Assembly: GCF_025836995.1 (NCBI RefSeq)
Contig: NZ_CP107546.1
Location: 1,798,001 to 1,862,000 of the forward strand
Direction of reading: 5' to 3'
Length of the DNA stretch: 64,000 bases
Origin: Microbacterium sp. M28
GTDB lineage: Bacteria > Actinomycetota > Actinomycetes > Actinomycetales > Microbacteriaceae
Below, one piece after another: positions 18,942-29,641 of the stretch. Positions within the stretch are counted from its first letter, which is position 1, and each line of letters begins with the position of its first letter. Position numbers and translations under genes: made by a program. The notes under the pieces are model-generated. The model was not told the origin of the DNA and made no database searches. It saw only the letters and a list, made by a program, of their open reading frames with translations.

Positions 18942-20057
18942 TCAGTGTCCGCGGAACCGGTCGCGCAGCTTCGAGAACAGTCCCTGCTGGAACTGCGCGA
19001 GCTGCGGCTCCGGCGCCTTGGCCTTCTTGGCGAAGTCCTCGATCAGCCGCCGCTGAGCGGAGTCCAGCTTGGTGGGCGTCAGCACCTGGACGCCGACGCG
19101 CAGGTCGCCGCGTTGCGTGCCGCGCAGCGGCGTGATGCCGCGGCCCTTGATTGTCAGGACGTCACCGGATTGCACGCCGGGACGGATCTCGAGCTCGACA
19201 GGACCGTCAAGGCCATCGATCGTCGTCTCGGTGCCCAGCACCGCATCCGTCATCGCGACTTCGAGCGTCGCAAGCAGGTCGTCGCCCTCACGGCTGTAGG
19301 TCGGATGCGGGGCCACGGTCACCTCGACGTACAGGTCACCGTTGGGGCCACCCGCCTTGCCGACCTCGCCGGAGCCGGGCAGCTGCAGACGCAGGCCCGT
19401 CTCGACACCGGCCGGGATGTCGAGCGACACCGTGCGGCGCGACCGGACGCGTCCCTGACCGCCGCACGTCGCGCACGGGTACGGGATCGTCGTGCCGTAG
19501 CCCTCGCAGGTCCCGCAGGGCTGAGAGGTGACGACGTTGCCGAGAAGGCTGCGCACCTGACGCTGCACGTGACCGGAGCCGCCGCAGATGTCGCACGTCA
19601 CCGGAGAGGTGCCCTCCTGGCAGCAGGAGCCGTTGCAGGTCTCACACAACACCGCCGTGTCGACCTCGATGTCACGGTGCGCGCCGAAGACCACGTCACC
19701 GAGGTCCAGGTTGACGCGCACCAGCGCGTCCTGACCGCGCTCTCGACGCGATCTCGGACGGGCGCTGCGTCCGCCGCCGGCCGCCCCGAAGAACGTCTCG
19801 AAGATGTCGCCGAACCCGCCGAAGCCGCCGCCGAACCCGCCGTTCTCATCGCCGCCCATGTCGTAGCGACGGCGGGACTCCTCGTCGCTGAGCACGTCGT
19901 AGGCGTGCGTGACGAGTTTGAACCGCTCGGATGCATCCTCACCCGGGTTGACGTCCGGGTGCAGCTGCCGAGCGAGCCGCCGATACGCCTTCTTGATCTC
20001 GTCCTGGGACGCGTCGCGCGCCACCCCGAGGACCTCATAGTGGTCCGCCACAGTCAC
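18942..20057 (-). CDS. dnaJ: Chaperone protein DnaJ (type I, HrcA-linked DnaJ2)
   Basis: Hsp40 co-chaperone of DnaK. The J-domain [20 protein letters not shown] carries HPD in [10 protein letters not shown]; a Gly/Phe-rich linker follows ([19 protein letters not shown]). Four CxxCxGxG-type zinc repeats are visible ([32 protein letters not shown]), the first ending in Cys instead of Gly. It has 371 residues from the GTG at 20057, whose GTGA overlaps the hrcA stop. Coupling to hrcA and the upstream CIRCE indicates heat-shock regulation. A second dnaJ in a dnaK operon is expected elsewhere. Confidence 0.96.
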   Translation of the reverse strand: MTVADHYEVLGVARDASQDEIKKAYRRLARQLHPDVNPGEDASERFKLVTHAYDVLSDEESRRRYDMGGDENGGFGGGFGGFGDIFETFFGAAGGGRSARPRSRRERGQDALVRVNLDLGDVVFGAHRDIEVDTAVLCETCNGSCCQEGTSPVTCDICGGSGHVQRQVRSLLGNVVTSQPCGTCEGYGTTIPYPCATCGGQGRVRSRRTVSLDIPAGVETGLRLQLPGSGEVGKAGGPNGDLYVEVTVAPHPTYSREGDDLLATLEVAMTDAVLGTETTIDGLDGPVELEIRPGVQSGDVLTIKGRGITPLRGTQRGDLRVGVQVLTPTKLDSAQRRLIEDFAKKAKAPEPQLAQFQQGLFSKLRDRFRGH

Positions 20058-21082
20058 CTCTCGTCTTCGTCGAGCAGCCGGGACAGGTAACGGGCCACGG
20101 CCCGCGCTGCTGCCAGATTGCTCGGATAGTCCATCCGGGTCGGACCCATCACGCCGACGCGCGCCATCCCACCGGGGGTGGCGTAGTTGCTGGCCACGAT
20201 GGATGCCTCACCCAGACCGAACGGCTCGTTCTCGGTGCCGATGCTGGCCGCGAGCCCCTGCTCGTCGGTCACCATCTCGCTCATCAGCCGCAGCAGCGTC
20301 ACCTGCTCCTCGATCGCTTCGAGGAGGGGATGGATGCTGCCGCGGAAGTCCTGTCCGCGCCGCGCCAACGTCGCGGCGCCTGCCATGACGAGCTTCTCCT
20401 GCCGGAACTCGTCCAGCTCTTCCGCGATGACGCCGGCCAGAACGCTCTGGGCGATGTCCGACCGCCCAGGTTTCACGGTCGCGGCAAGGCCGCCGACCAG
20501 TTCGCGTGCTTCGCTCACGGCGCGCCCCGTGATCGAGGCGGACAGCCGGGCGCGGAGCACGGCGACCTCGGCCTCGTCGAGATCGACCGGGAGCCCGGCG
20601 ATGCGCTGCGAGACCCCACCAGCGTCGGTCACCAGCACGACCAGCAGCCGGTTCGGCGCGAGCGCGACGAGTTCGAGATGTGTCAGATGCGCGCGCGCGA
20701 AGGAGGGGTACTGCGCCAGGGCGACCTGGCCGGTGAGCTGGGTCAGCACGCGCACCGTGCGCGCCATCAGATCATCCAGGTCGGCCGGGTCCGCGAGGAA
20801 TGTCTCGATCGCGCTGCGCTGCGCCGTCGAGAGGGGCCGGAGCTGGGCGAGGTGGTTGACGAACACGCGGTAGCCCTTGTCGGTCGGCACGCGGCCGGAC
20901 GACGTGTGCGGAGCGGTGATGAGCTCCTCGTCCTCGAGCAGTGCCATGTCGTTGCGGATCGTCGCCGCCGACACGCCGAACGAGTAGCGATCGACGATGG
21001 ACTTGCTGCCGACCGGCTCGTGGGTGGCGACGTAATCCTGCACGATCGCCCGCAGGACCTGCAGACCGCGCTCACTGACCAT
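20054..21082 (-). CDS. hrcA: Heat-inducible transcription repressor HrcA
   Basis: Repressor that binds CIRCE and is tuned by GroEL. An N-terminal winged helix ([20 protein letters not shown], then [20 protein letters not shown]) precedes the GAF-like dimer domain; the C-terminus includes [20 protein letters not shown], a strong family signature. It has 342 residues from the ATG at 21082, preceded by a GGGAGGGAG ribosome-binding site. A CIRCE palindrome lies 18 bases upstream, so the hrcA-dnaJ unit is self-regulated. Confidence 0.97.
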   Translation of the reverse strand: MVSERGLQVLRAIVQDYVATHEPVGSKSIVDRYSFGVSAATIRNDMALLEDEELITAPHTSSGRVPTDKGYRVFVNHLAQLRPLSTAQRSAIETFLADPADLDDLMARTVRVLTQLTGQVALAQYPSFARAHLTHLELVALAPNRLLVVLVTDAGGVSQRIAGLPVDLDEAEVAVLRARLSASITGRAVSEARELVGGLAATVKPGRSDIAQSVLAGVIAEELDEFRQEKLVMAGAATLARRGQDFRGSIHPLLEAIEEQVTLLRLMSEMVTDEQGLAASIGTENEPFGLGEASIVASNYATPGGMARVGVMGPTRMDYPSNLAAARAVARYLSRLLDEDER

Positions 21083-21099
21083 GACCCGTCTCCCTCCCG

Positions 21100-21126
21100 C
21101 TGGCACTCACGGCTTCAGAGTGCCAA
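21100..21126 (-). promoter_or_regulatory. CIRCE operator upstream of hrcA
   Basis: On the minus strand TTGGCACTC, nine spacer bases, then GAGTGCCAG. The arms GGCACTC/GAGTGCC are perfect inverted repeats with the canonical 9-base spacer, matching the consensus TTAGCACTC-N9-GAGTGCTAA except for the A to G / T to C change in the third position of each arm. It sits just upstream of the hrcA start, as expected for HrcA autoregulation. Confidence 0.93.
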
Positions 21127-21165
21127 TTCTATCCCTCGGTGGCGTGACAGCGCGCGCGACGTCGC

Positions 21166-22395
21166 TCACCGACCGGATTCGTCGGTGAGCTCGCGCACCA
21201 CGGCGTCGGCCAGGAGGCGGCCCCTGAGCGTCAGCTGCACCCGGCCGCGCAGAGCGGGCGCCGCCTCGACGAGTCCATCGGCGATGAGGCCGGCGACACG
21301 GGATCGATTGCCCTCCGGCAGTTCGGCGATCGCGATCCCCTCGCGGATCCTACTGAGCAGCAGCACACGCTCCAGCATCCGGGATTCGTCGTCGGGGCGC
21401 TCGGTTCCGGCGGCGGGCGACTCGGATGCCGCGAGCCGCTGCGCATAGGCCGCCGGATGCTTGACGTTCCACCACCGCAGCCCCGCGACGTGGCTGTGCG
21501 CCCCTGGCCCGAAGCCCCACCAGTCGGTGCCGCGCCAGTAGGCGAGGTTGTGGCGGGAGCGCTGGTCAGGGGTCCGAGACCAGTTGCTCACTTCGTACCA
21601 GTCGAATCCGGCGTCCGCCAGGCGTCGATCGGCGAGCTCGTACATGTCGGCCTGCAGGTCGTCGTCCGGCGTCGGCACCTCGCCGCGGCGGATCTGGCGT
21701 GCGAGCTTCGTGCCGTCCTCGATGATGAGGGCGTACGCCGAGATATGGTCAGGGTCCAGCCCGAGGGCGGCGTCCAACGATCGCTCCCAGTCCTCCAGCG
21801 ACTCCCCCGGCGCGCCGTAGATGAGGTCGACGCTCACCGCGAGCCCGGCCCCGCGCGCCGCGTCCACCGCGGTCCGCACGTTCGACGGTTCGTGCGTGCG
21901 GTCGAGCGCCGTGAGCACGTGCGGCACGGCGGACTGCATGCCGATCGACAGGCGCGTCACGCCGGCATCCGCCAGCGTCCGAGCGACCTGCGGGGTGACC
22001 GTGTCCGGATTCGCCTCCACGGTGACCTCGGCTCCGTCACGCAGGCCGAAGGCGTCGGTCGCTGCGGTCAGCATCCGTGCCAGGTCCCCGGGCGGCAGCA
22101 GCGTGGGGGTTCCTCCCCCGAAGAAGACCGTGTCCATGGGGCGCAGCGCACCGGCCTCGGCGAGCACACGGCGCGCGAGATCGATCTCGGCGATCAGCGT
22201 CGAGGCGTAGTCCTCCTGCTTGGCGCCGCGGAGCTCGCTCGAGGTGTACGTGTTGAAATCGCAGTAGCCGCAACGGACCCGGCAGAACGGCACATGCAGA
22301 TACGCGGAGAACGGGGTCTGCGGATCGATCGTCAGATCGGCGGGCAAACGCCCGTCCACCGGCGCGGGGTCGCCGATCGGAAGAGGTCCGGCCAT
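21166..22395 (-). CDS. hemW: Radical SAM heme chaperone HemW (coproporphyrinogen III oxidase-like)
   Basis: 409 residues. The radical SAM cluster motif is VPFCRVRCGYCDFNTY (CxxxCxxC). Next come VFFGGGTPTLLPPGDLARML, EANPDTVTPQV, RLSIGMQSAVPHVL and SVDLIYGAPGESLEDWE, then the HemN C-terminal domain (RMLERVLLLSRIREGI). The Cys-x-Phe after the cluster favours HemW, a heme chaperone, over genuine HemN (family knowledge). The ATG at 22395 overlaps the upstream DUF1990 stop (TGATG). The lepA-hemW-hrcA order is typical. Confidence 0.93.
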   Translation of the reverse strand: MAGPLPIGDPAPVDGRLPADLTIDPQTPFSAYLHVPFCRVRCGYCDFNTYTSSELRGAKQEDYASTLIAEIDLARRVLAEAGALRPMDTVFFGGGTPTLLPPGDLARMLTAATDAFGLRDGAEVTVEANPDTVTPQVARTLADAGVTRLSIGMQSAVPHVLTALDRTHEPSNVRTAVDAARGAGLAVSVDLIYGAPGESLEDWERSLDAALGLDPDHISAYALIIEDGTKLARQIRRGEVPTPDDDLQADMYELADRRLADAGFDWYEVSNWSRTPDQRSRHNLAYWRGTDWWGFGPGAHSHVAGLRWWNVKHPAAYAQRLAASESPAAGTERPDDESRMLERVLLLSRIREGIAIAELPEGNRSRVAGLIADGLVEAAPALRGRVQLTLRGRLLADAVVRELTDESGR

Positions 22396-23048
22396 CAGAG
22401 CGGCGTCGCGTACAGCGGCGAGATCGCCCGCAGGTACCGGGCGAACAGCTCGCGGCGACGGCGCTTCACCAGCGTCGGCAGCGTGCGGTAGAGCAGACCG
22501 TTCGGCGCGTCGAACGCCCGGACCGTGAACCACACCTCGTCGTTGTCCTCGCGCCATTCGACGTCGAACGACTCCTCGCCGCGGACGACGGAGCCGCCCA
22601 CCGTGCCGAGCACGAAGCCCACCCGTCGCGCCTCCTCGGTGACCGAGATCACGCGCAGTTCGGCATCCGCTCGCATGCCGGCGACGCGCCCGCGCAGATG
22701 CACGGTCATGCCCGCGCCGGCGTAGGGCAGGCCCTCCGAGTCGAACCGCTGCTCGACGTCGCGCCGGCTGGGGGCGATGGCGTTGCCCTCGGCATCGAAG
22801 CTGACGCCCGCGTAGGAGGGACCGGATGCCGGTCGCACATCCTCGACGGAGAGCCCGGCCGCGCGCTGCGCCGTCCACGACAGCAGAGCGTCACCGGCGG
22901 TGCGGAACCGCTCGACTCCGCTGCCGATCCGCCAGGATTCCTCGGCCGGGATGCTGTTCTCCGGCGGGTACTGCATGAGGTCGGGGGCATGCGTCGCCCC
23001 CACGGCCGCATAGTCCACCGTGTCGTCTCGGAAGGTACCGCGCCGCAT
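22395..23048 (-). CDS. DUF1990 family protein, copy 2
   Basis: 217 residues from the ATG at 23048 (MRRGTFRDDTVDYAAVGATH). Recognisable DUF1990 features are the N-terminal TVDYAAVGATH, RFRTAGDALLSWTAQRAAGL, and the C-terminal FVLGTVGGSVVRGEESFDVE, WFTVRAFDAPNGLLYRTLP. It is probably a START-like beta-rich fold; biochemical function is unknown. It lies directly behind another DUF1990 gene and overlaps hemW by one base, so it is in the lepA-hemW transcription unit. Confidence 0.82.
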   Translation of the reverse strand: MRRGTFRDDTVDYAAVGATHAPDLMQYPPENSIPAEESWRIGSGVERFRTAGDALLSWTAQRAAGLSVEDVRPASGPSYAGVSFDAEGNAIAPSRRDVEQRFDSEGLPYAGAGMTVHLRGRVAGMRADAELRVISVTEEARRVGFVLGTVGGSVVRGEESFDVEWREDNDEVWFTVRAFDAPNGLLYRTLPTLVKRRRRELFARYLRAISPLYATPL

Positions 23049-23058
23049 GTTCTCCAGC

Positions 23059-23556
23059 CTACCCATCCTGCCTGGGAGCGCCCTGGCGACGCACGGCGTC
23101 CTGCACGATCCGTATGTAGCGACGGTGCGTGGATCGCTGCAGGATCCGCAATGCCGGCGCGACCATCCGCCATCGCAGCGACGACGGGCACGACACCGAA
23201 CGTGCGGTGAACACGCCGTCGGGATCCAGCACGAACGATTCCTCCCCGTGCAGTGGATGCCCGGGTCGCGTCTCATAGCCGAACCCCGATGCGTCGGCCC
23301 AGACCACGCGCACCGGCTCCGCGAAACGGATGCCGAGCACGCGCTTGGCCAGCACGCCCTCTGCATCCGAAGACGGAGGTGCCTCCGGCGTCTCGAATCC
23401 TGCCCGCCGTTTGAGTTCCCAGCCGCCGATCAACTCCGCCACTGCGGCGCGGGCACCGGTCGGCACGATGACCGAGTTCTCCTCGAGACGCAGCCCCTGC
23501 GGAACGTCGACCACCGGATGCCGCGTGATCCCGCGCGGATACGGCGGCAGCGGCAT
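23059..23556 (-). CDS. DUF1990 family protein, copy 1
   Basis: 165 residues. It shares the DUF1990 pattern with its neighbour: GTRxAVAELIGGWELKRRAGF-like N-terminal helix, VLGIRFAEPVRVVWADASGF, then FGYETRPGHPLHGEESFVLD. The carboxy end is basic (RILQRSTHRRYIRIVQDAVR). It starts two bases after the lepA stop. The two tandem DUF1990 proteins share motif order but are clearly diverged, so the pair is an old duplication rather than a recent one. Confidence 0.8.
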   Translation of the reverse strand: MPLPPYPRGITRHPVVDVPQGLRLEENSVIVPTGARAAVAELIGGWELKRRAGFETPEAPPSSDAEGVLAKRVLGIRFAEPVRVVWADASGFGYETRPGHPLHGEESFVLDPDGVFTARSVSCPSSLRWRMVAPALRILQRSTHRRYIRIVQDAVRRQGAPRQDG

Positions 23557-23558
23557 CC

Positions 23559-25412
<1,854 letters not shown>

Positions 25413-25651
25413 GTCTCGACGATTCTACGGTCAGCAGTCCCTAATCCCCGATTCGCCCGAACCAGTGATAGTCTCGCGAAGTTGCCTTGGCTCTCTCAGT
25501 GACACTGAGTTCCACAGGTGATACGACTCCGTAACAGACACCGTGACGGTGTTGCATCGCGCAAGACTGCGGATGGTGCTTGAATATCATCCCGACCCAG
25601 CGTTGCGTCGGCAGATCCCGCGCGCGTCTGTATAGAGAAAGACTCATCACC
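25413..25651. promoter_or_regulatory. Divergent intergenic region with two palindromes
   Basis: The space between lepA (minus) and the peptide ABC operon (plus) contains CTCAGT-GAC-ACTGAG at 25495-25509 and CACCGT-G-ACGGTG at 25539-25551, both perfect inverted repeats and possible operator sites. A short ATG-initiated extension of the permease (from 25580) overlaps this region, but the likely permease start is the TTG at 25652. No promoter boxes are assigned with confidence. Confidence 0.45.
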
Positions 25652-26635
25652 TTGATCAAGTATCTCGTGCGCCGCCTACTCGGGTGGGTGCTGATGATCG
25701 TCATCGCGACGAACATCACCTATTTCCTGGCGTGGAATTACCTGGACCCGGCGAACAACTACGTCGGGCGGCGTCCCCCGCTCTCGCAGGAGCAGATCGA
25801 CGCCCTCCTCCTCCCGCGGAATCTCAGCGATTCCGTGCCGCTGTTCGAGCGGTGGTGGACCTGGCTCTCCGGCATCATCTTCCGCTGGGACTGGGGCATG
25901 GGCCCGACCGGCGAATCCGTCAACGAGCAGGTCGCCTACCGCGTCTGGATCAGTGCGGAGCTCGTCCTCGGTGCGACCATCATCACCACCGTCATCGGCA
26001 TCGCGCTCGGCGTGTACACCGCGTCGCGGCAGTACAAGCTCGCCGACCGCATCGGCCAGGGCACGAGCATCATCACGATGAACATCCCGACCGTCGTGGC
26101 CGGGTTCGCGCTCGTGCTGCTCGCGATCGGCTTCAACAACGCCGTCGGCACGACGGTCTTCTACGTCGTCGGCTCCTCGAGCCCCGGTGTCGAAGGGTTC
26201 TTCCCTGTTCTGGTCGACGTGCTGCAGCATCTGACGCTGCCGACTCTCGCGCTCGTCATCACCGGCTACGCGTCGATCCACTTCCTGCAGCGTTCGCTCC
26301 TGCTGGACAACATCAAGGCGGATTATGTCCGCACCGCCCGCGCGAAGGGTCTGACGAAGCAGCAGGCCATCCGCAAGCACGCGCTGCGCACGTCGCTGAT
26401 CCCCGTCACGACGCAGGTCGCGTTCACCATCCCGGCGGTCTTCACCGGCGCGGTGCTGACCGAGACCATCTTCAACTGGAACGGCATGGGGCGGTACTTC
26501 ATCCAGACCCTGAACGGCAACGACATCCACGGCGTCGTCGCGGTCGCCGCGTTCGGTGCCCTCATGACGGCGATCGGCGCCATCCTTGCCGACATCACCG
26601 TTGTCGTCCTCGATCCGAGAGTGCGGGTGAGCTGA
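25652..26635 (+). CDS. Peptide/nickel-type ABC transporter permease (DppB-like)
   Basis: First permease of the uptake operon, 327 residues from the TTG at 25652 (LIKYLVRRLLGWVLM), chosen because a GAGAAAGA stretch precedes it and the sequence then matches the family N-terminus; an upstream ATG at 25580 would add 24 residues. About six membrane segments are present. The DppB-type core follows (LGATIITTVIGIALGVYTAS), then the EAA loop DYVRTARAKGLTKQQAIRKH, and a C-terminal TETIFNWNGMGRYFIQ. It lacks an N-terminal signal and overlaps the next permease by one base (TGATG). Confidence 0.92.
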   Translation: MIKYLVRRLLGWVLMIVIATNITYFLAWNYLDPANNYVGRRPPLSQEQIDALLLPRNLSDSVPLFERWWTWLSGIIFRWDWGMGPTGESVNEQVAYRVWISAELVLGATIITTVIGIALGVYTASRQYKLADRIGQGTSIITMNIPTVVAGFALVLLAIGFNNAVGTTVFYVVGSSSPGVEGFFPVLVDVLQHLTLPTLALVITGYASIHFLQRSLLLDNIKADYVRTARAKGLTKQQAIRKHALRTSLIPVTTQVAFTIPAVFTGAVLTETIFNWNGMGRYFIQTLNGNDIHGVVAVAAFGALMTAIGAILADITVVVLDPRVRVS

Positions 26636-27552
26636 TGTCTCTGGAAGCAATCGAAGTCTCCACGGAGATCGAGAACAAGCTGAAGTCGCGCAAGCGCACG
26701 TCGCTCATGACGCTGTACACACGCCGCTTCATGCGCAACCGCGGCGCGATGATCGGCATCGTGGTCCTCGCGCTGCTCGTTCTCTTCGCGATCGTCGGTC
26801 CGCTCATCTCGCCGTACAGCCCGTCCGATCTGGACTTCCTGGCGCTCCGCCAGGGACCGTCGGCCGAGCACTGGTTCGGCACCAACGGCTCGGGCAACGA
26901 CAACTTCGCGCAGGTCGCGACCGGCCTGCAGCGATCCATGATGATCGCCGTCGTCGTCGCGTTCGGCACGACGGCCGTCTCGGCCATCGTCGGTGCGACC
27001 GCGGCCTACTTCCGCGGACCGTACGAGCGCATCATGCTCGCCGTCATCCACTTCATGATGGTGGTCCCGAACTTCCTGATCCTCGCGATGATCTCGAACG
27101 ACGCCGGTGGAAACTGGATCGTGATCTCGCTGGTCATGGTCTTCGTCGTCGGCTGGTTCATGCCGGCGCGCATCATCTGGACCCTGTCGCTCTCGCTGCG
27201 CGAGCGCGAGTACATCCACGCGGCCCGCTACGCAGGCCTCCCGGGGCTCAAGATCGTCACGCGGCACATGCTGCCGAACATCGGCTCGCTGCTGGTGATC
27301 AACTTCACGCTCGGCGTCGTCACCGCGGTGCTGACCGAGACGGCGTTGTCGTTCCTCGGCTTCGGCGTGAAGCTGCCTGACGTCTCGCTCGGCGCGCTGA
27401 TCGGCTACGGCTCGAGCACGCTCGTCAGTGCTCCGTGGCTGTTCTACTTCCCCGCGCTCGCCTTGACGCTGCTGACCGTCTCGATGGCGCTCATCGCCGA
27501 TGGTCTGCGCGATGCCCTCGATCCGACTTCGGCGGCTGGAGGTCGCGCATGA
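26635..27552 (+). CDS. Peptide/nickel-type ABC transporter permease (DppC-like)
   Basis: Second permease, 305 residues. The N-terminal cytosolic tail (EIENKLKSRKRTSLMTLYTR) leads into the DppC-type segment RGAMIGIVVLALLVLFAIVG and SPYSPSDLDFLALRQGPSAE, with HWFGTNGSGND typical of the family. The EAA loop is EYIHAARYAGLPGLKIVTRH, followed by LTETALSFLGFGVKLPDVS. It is coupled to the first permease by TGATG and to the ATPase gene by ATGA. Confidence 0.92.
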   Translation: MSLEAIEVSTEIENKLKSRKRTSLMTLYTRRFMRNRGAMIGIVVLALLVLFAIVGPLISPYSPSDLDFLALRQGPSAEHWFGTNGSGNDNFAQVATGLQRSMMIAVVVAFGTTAVSAIVGATAAYFRGPYERIMLAVIHFMMVVPNFLILAMISNDAGGNWIVISLVMVFVVGWFMPARIIWTLSLSLREREYIHAARYAGLPGLKIVTRHMLPNIGSLLVINFTLGVVTAVLTETALSFLGFGVKLPDVSLGALIGYGSSTLVSAPWLFYFPALALTLLTVSMALIADGLRDALDPTSAAGGRA

Positions 27553-29480
27553 GTACAGTTCTGTCCGTCCGCGACCTCAAGGTCAGCTTCCCCTCTGAGG
27601 CCGGACGAGTCGACGCCGTCCGAGGCGTCTCGTTCGACCTCGAATCCGGCAAGACGCTCGGGATCGTCGGCGAGTCCGGCTCGGGCAAGTCCGTCACGTC
27701 GCTCGCGATCATGGGCCTGCTGGATGAGAACGCCAAGGTCACCGGCTCCATCGTCTACGACGGCCAGGAGCTCATCGGCAAGACCGACAAGCAGCTCTCG
27801 GTCATCCGCGGCAACGGCATGGCGATGGTCTTCCAGGACCCGTTGACCTCGCTGACCCCGGTCTTCACGATCGGCGACCAGCTGATCGAGGCGCTCACCG
27901 TCCACCGCAGTCTGTCGAAGAAGGATGCGTGGGAGCGTTCGGTCGAGCTCCTCTCGCTCGTGGGCATCCCCGAGCCGGAACGGCGCATGAAGGCGTTCCC
28001 CCACGAGTTCTCCGGCGGAATGCGTCAGCGCGTCGTCATCGCGATCGCGATGGCGAACAACCCGAAGCTCATCATCGCCGACGAGCCGACCACGGCTCTG
28101 GACGTGACCATCCAGGCGCAGATCCTCGAGCTCATGGGGAAGGCGCAGGAGGAGACCGGCGCCGCGATGATCATGATCACGCACGACATGGGCGTGGTCG
28201 CGAAGACCGCCGATGACGTGCTCGTCATGTACGCGGGCAAGCCCGTCGAGCACGCGGCCGTCCGCGAGCTCTTCTACCGGACCCGGATGCCGTACTCGAT
28301 CGGCCTGCTCGGTGCGATCCCCCGCGTCGACAAGGCGGAGAAGGTTCCGCTGATCCCGATCAAGGGCAACCCTCCCCTGCTGATCGATCTGCCGGATGCC
28401 TGCCCGTTCGCCGACCGCTGCCCGATCGCGATCGACGCGTGCCGCGACGGCGAACCGGCGCTGCGGCCCATCCACACGGGCGGCGGCGACGACCACACGG
28501 TCGCGTGCATCCGTGCCGAGGACATCGACGACGACGGCAACATCGGCGGAATGCCGGTGTTCCCGGTACCGGACATCCCCGAGAGCGCACTCGTGCAGAC
28601 GCCGCGCGAGCAGCGTCCGATCACGCTCGAAGCCGTCAACCTGAGCAAGACGTTCCCACTCATGAAGGGCGCGCTGTTCAAGCGGAAGGTGGGCGAGGTC
28701 CACGCCGTCAAGGGCATCAGCTTCGACGTGCGGCAGGGCGAGACGCTGGCGATCGTCGGCGAGTCCGGCAGCGGCAAGACCACGACACTGCTGCAGATCA
28801 TGGATCTGGTCAAGCAGGAGGACGGCGATATCCGCATCGGCGGGAAGAGCGTCGCGGACATCAAGTCCCGCGCGGAGGAGCGTCAGCTGCGGCGCGACCT
28901 GCAGATCGTCTTCCAGGACCCGATGGGCGCCCTCGACCCTCGCATGACGGTGTGGGACATCATCGCCGAGCCGATGTTCGCGATCGGGATGGGCAAGGAC
29001 GAGGTCTTCGACCGCGTCGAGGAGCTCATGGCGCTCGTGGGGCTCGACCCGGCCCACAGCGACCGCTTCCCACAGGCGTTCTCCGGCGGCCAGCGTCAGC
29101 GCATCGGCATTGCACGCGCTCTCTCGACGAACCCGAAGGTCGTCGTCCTCGACGAGCCGGTTTCGGCGCTGGACGTGTCGATCCAGGCGGGTGTCATCAA
29201 CCTGCTCGATGAGCTCAAGTCGAAGCTCGGACTGTCCTACCTGTTCGTCGCGCACGACCTCGCGGTCATCCGGCACATCGCGGATCGCGTCGCGGTCATG
29301 TATCGCGGTTCGTTCGTCGAGCACGGCGACGTCGACCAGGTCTTCGACAACCCGCAGCATCCGTACACCAAGGCCCTGCTCTCGGCCATCCCGATTCCGG
29401 ACCCGGACATCGAACGGACGCGCGAGCGGATCATCCTTCCGGTCGAAGGATTCGACGCGACGGCGGTCGCCGCCGGCTGA
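27549..29480 (+). CDS. Fused dipeptide/oligopeptide ABC transporter ATP-binding protein (DppD-DppF type)
   Basis: 643 residues containing two complete nucleotide-binding domains. Domain 1 has Walker A GESGSGKSVTSLAIM near residue 39, signature FSGGMRQRVVIAIAMA and Walker B IIADEPTTALDV. Domain 2, from about residue 360, has GESGSGKTTTLLQIM, FSGGQRQRIGIARALS and VVLDEPVSALDV. Between them lies the oligopeptide C-terminal motif with four Cys (DACPFADRCPIAIDACRDGE ... VACI), a probable iron-sulfur site. The single fused gene replaces separate DppD and DppF. ATGA overlap with the permease shows operon coupling. Confidence 0.94.
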   Translation: MSTVLSVRDLKVSFPSEAGRVDAVRGVSFDLESGKTLGIVGESGSGKSVTSLAIMGLLDENAKVTGSIVYDGQELIGKTDKQLSVIRGNGMAMVFQDPLTSLTPVFTIGDQLIEALTVHRSLSKKDAWERSVELLSLVGIPEPERRMKAFPHEFSGGMRQRVVIAIAMANNPKLIIADEPTTALDVTIQAQILELMGKAQEETGAAMIMITHDMGVVAKTADDVLVMYAGKPVEHAAVRELFYRTRMPYSIGLLGAIPRVDKAEKVPLIPIKGNPPLLIDLPDACPFADRCPIAIDACRDGEPALRPIHTGGGDDHTVACIRAEDIDDDGNIGGMPVFPVPDIPESALVQTPREQRPITLEAVNLSKTFPLMKGALFKRKVGEVHAVKGISFDVRQGETLAIVGESGSGKTTTLLQIMDLVKQEDGDIRIGGKSVADIKSRAEERQLRRDLQIVFQDPMGALDPRMTVWDIIAEPMFAIGMGKDEVFDRVEELMALVGLDPAHSDRFPQAFSGGQRQRIGIARALSTNPKVVVLDEPVSALDVSIQAGVINLLDELKSKLGLSYLFVAHDLAVIRHIADRVAVMYRGSFVEHGDVDQVFDNPQHPYTKALLSAIPIPDPDIERTRERIILPVEGFDATAVAAG

Positions 29481-29641
29481 GCTGCGGATGCATCGCACAC
29501 GATCGGATGACGCTTGTGAAACAGTCATGTGACGCTTTCTGCACAGTCCGATAACGAAACGTCGTGCGATGCGATCTGCTCCCCGGGGGCGGAATAGTCT
29601 GCCCCTATCCCAAGTAAGGCCGACAGGCACTAAGGAGTACC
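29481..29641 (+). promoter_or_regulatory. Intercistronic region with long inverted repeat before the binding-protein gene
   Basis: GCATCGCAC at 29490-29498 pairs with GTGCGATGC at 29564-29572; inside it ATCGGA (29502-29507) pairs with TCCGAT (29547-29552), giving an imperfect long hairpin. TGACGCTT is directly repeated inside the loop (about 29508 and 29530). AAGGAG lies just before the next ATG. It may contain a separate promoter or an mRNA-stabilising structure that raises binding-protein output relative to the membrane components. Confidence 0.5.
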
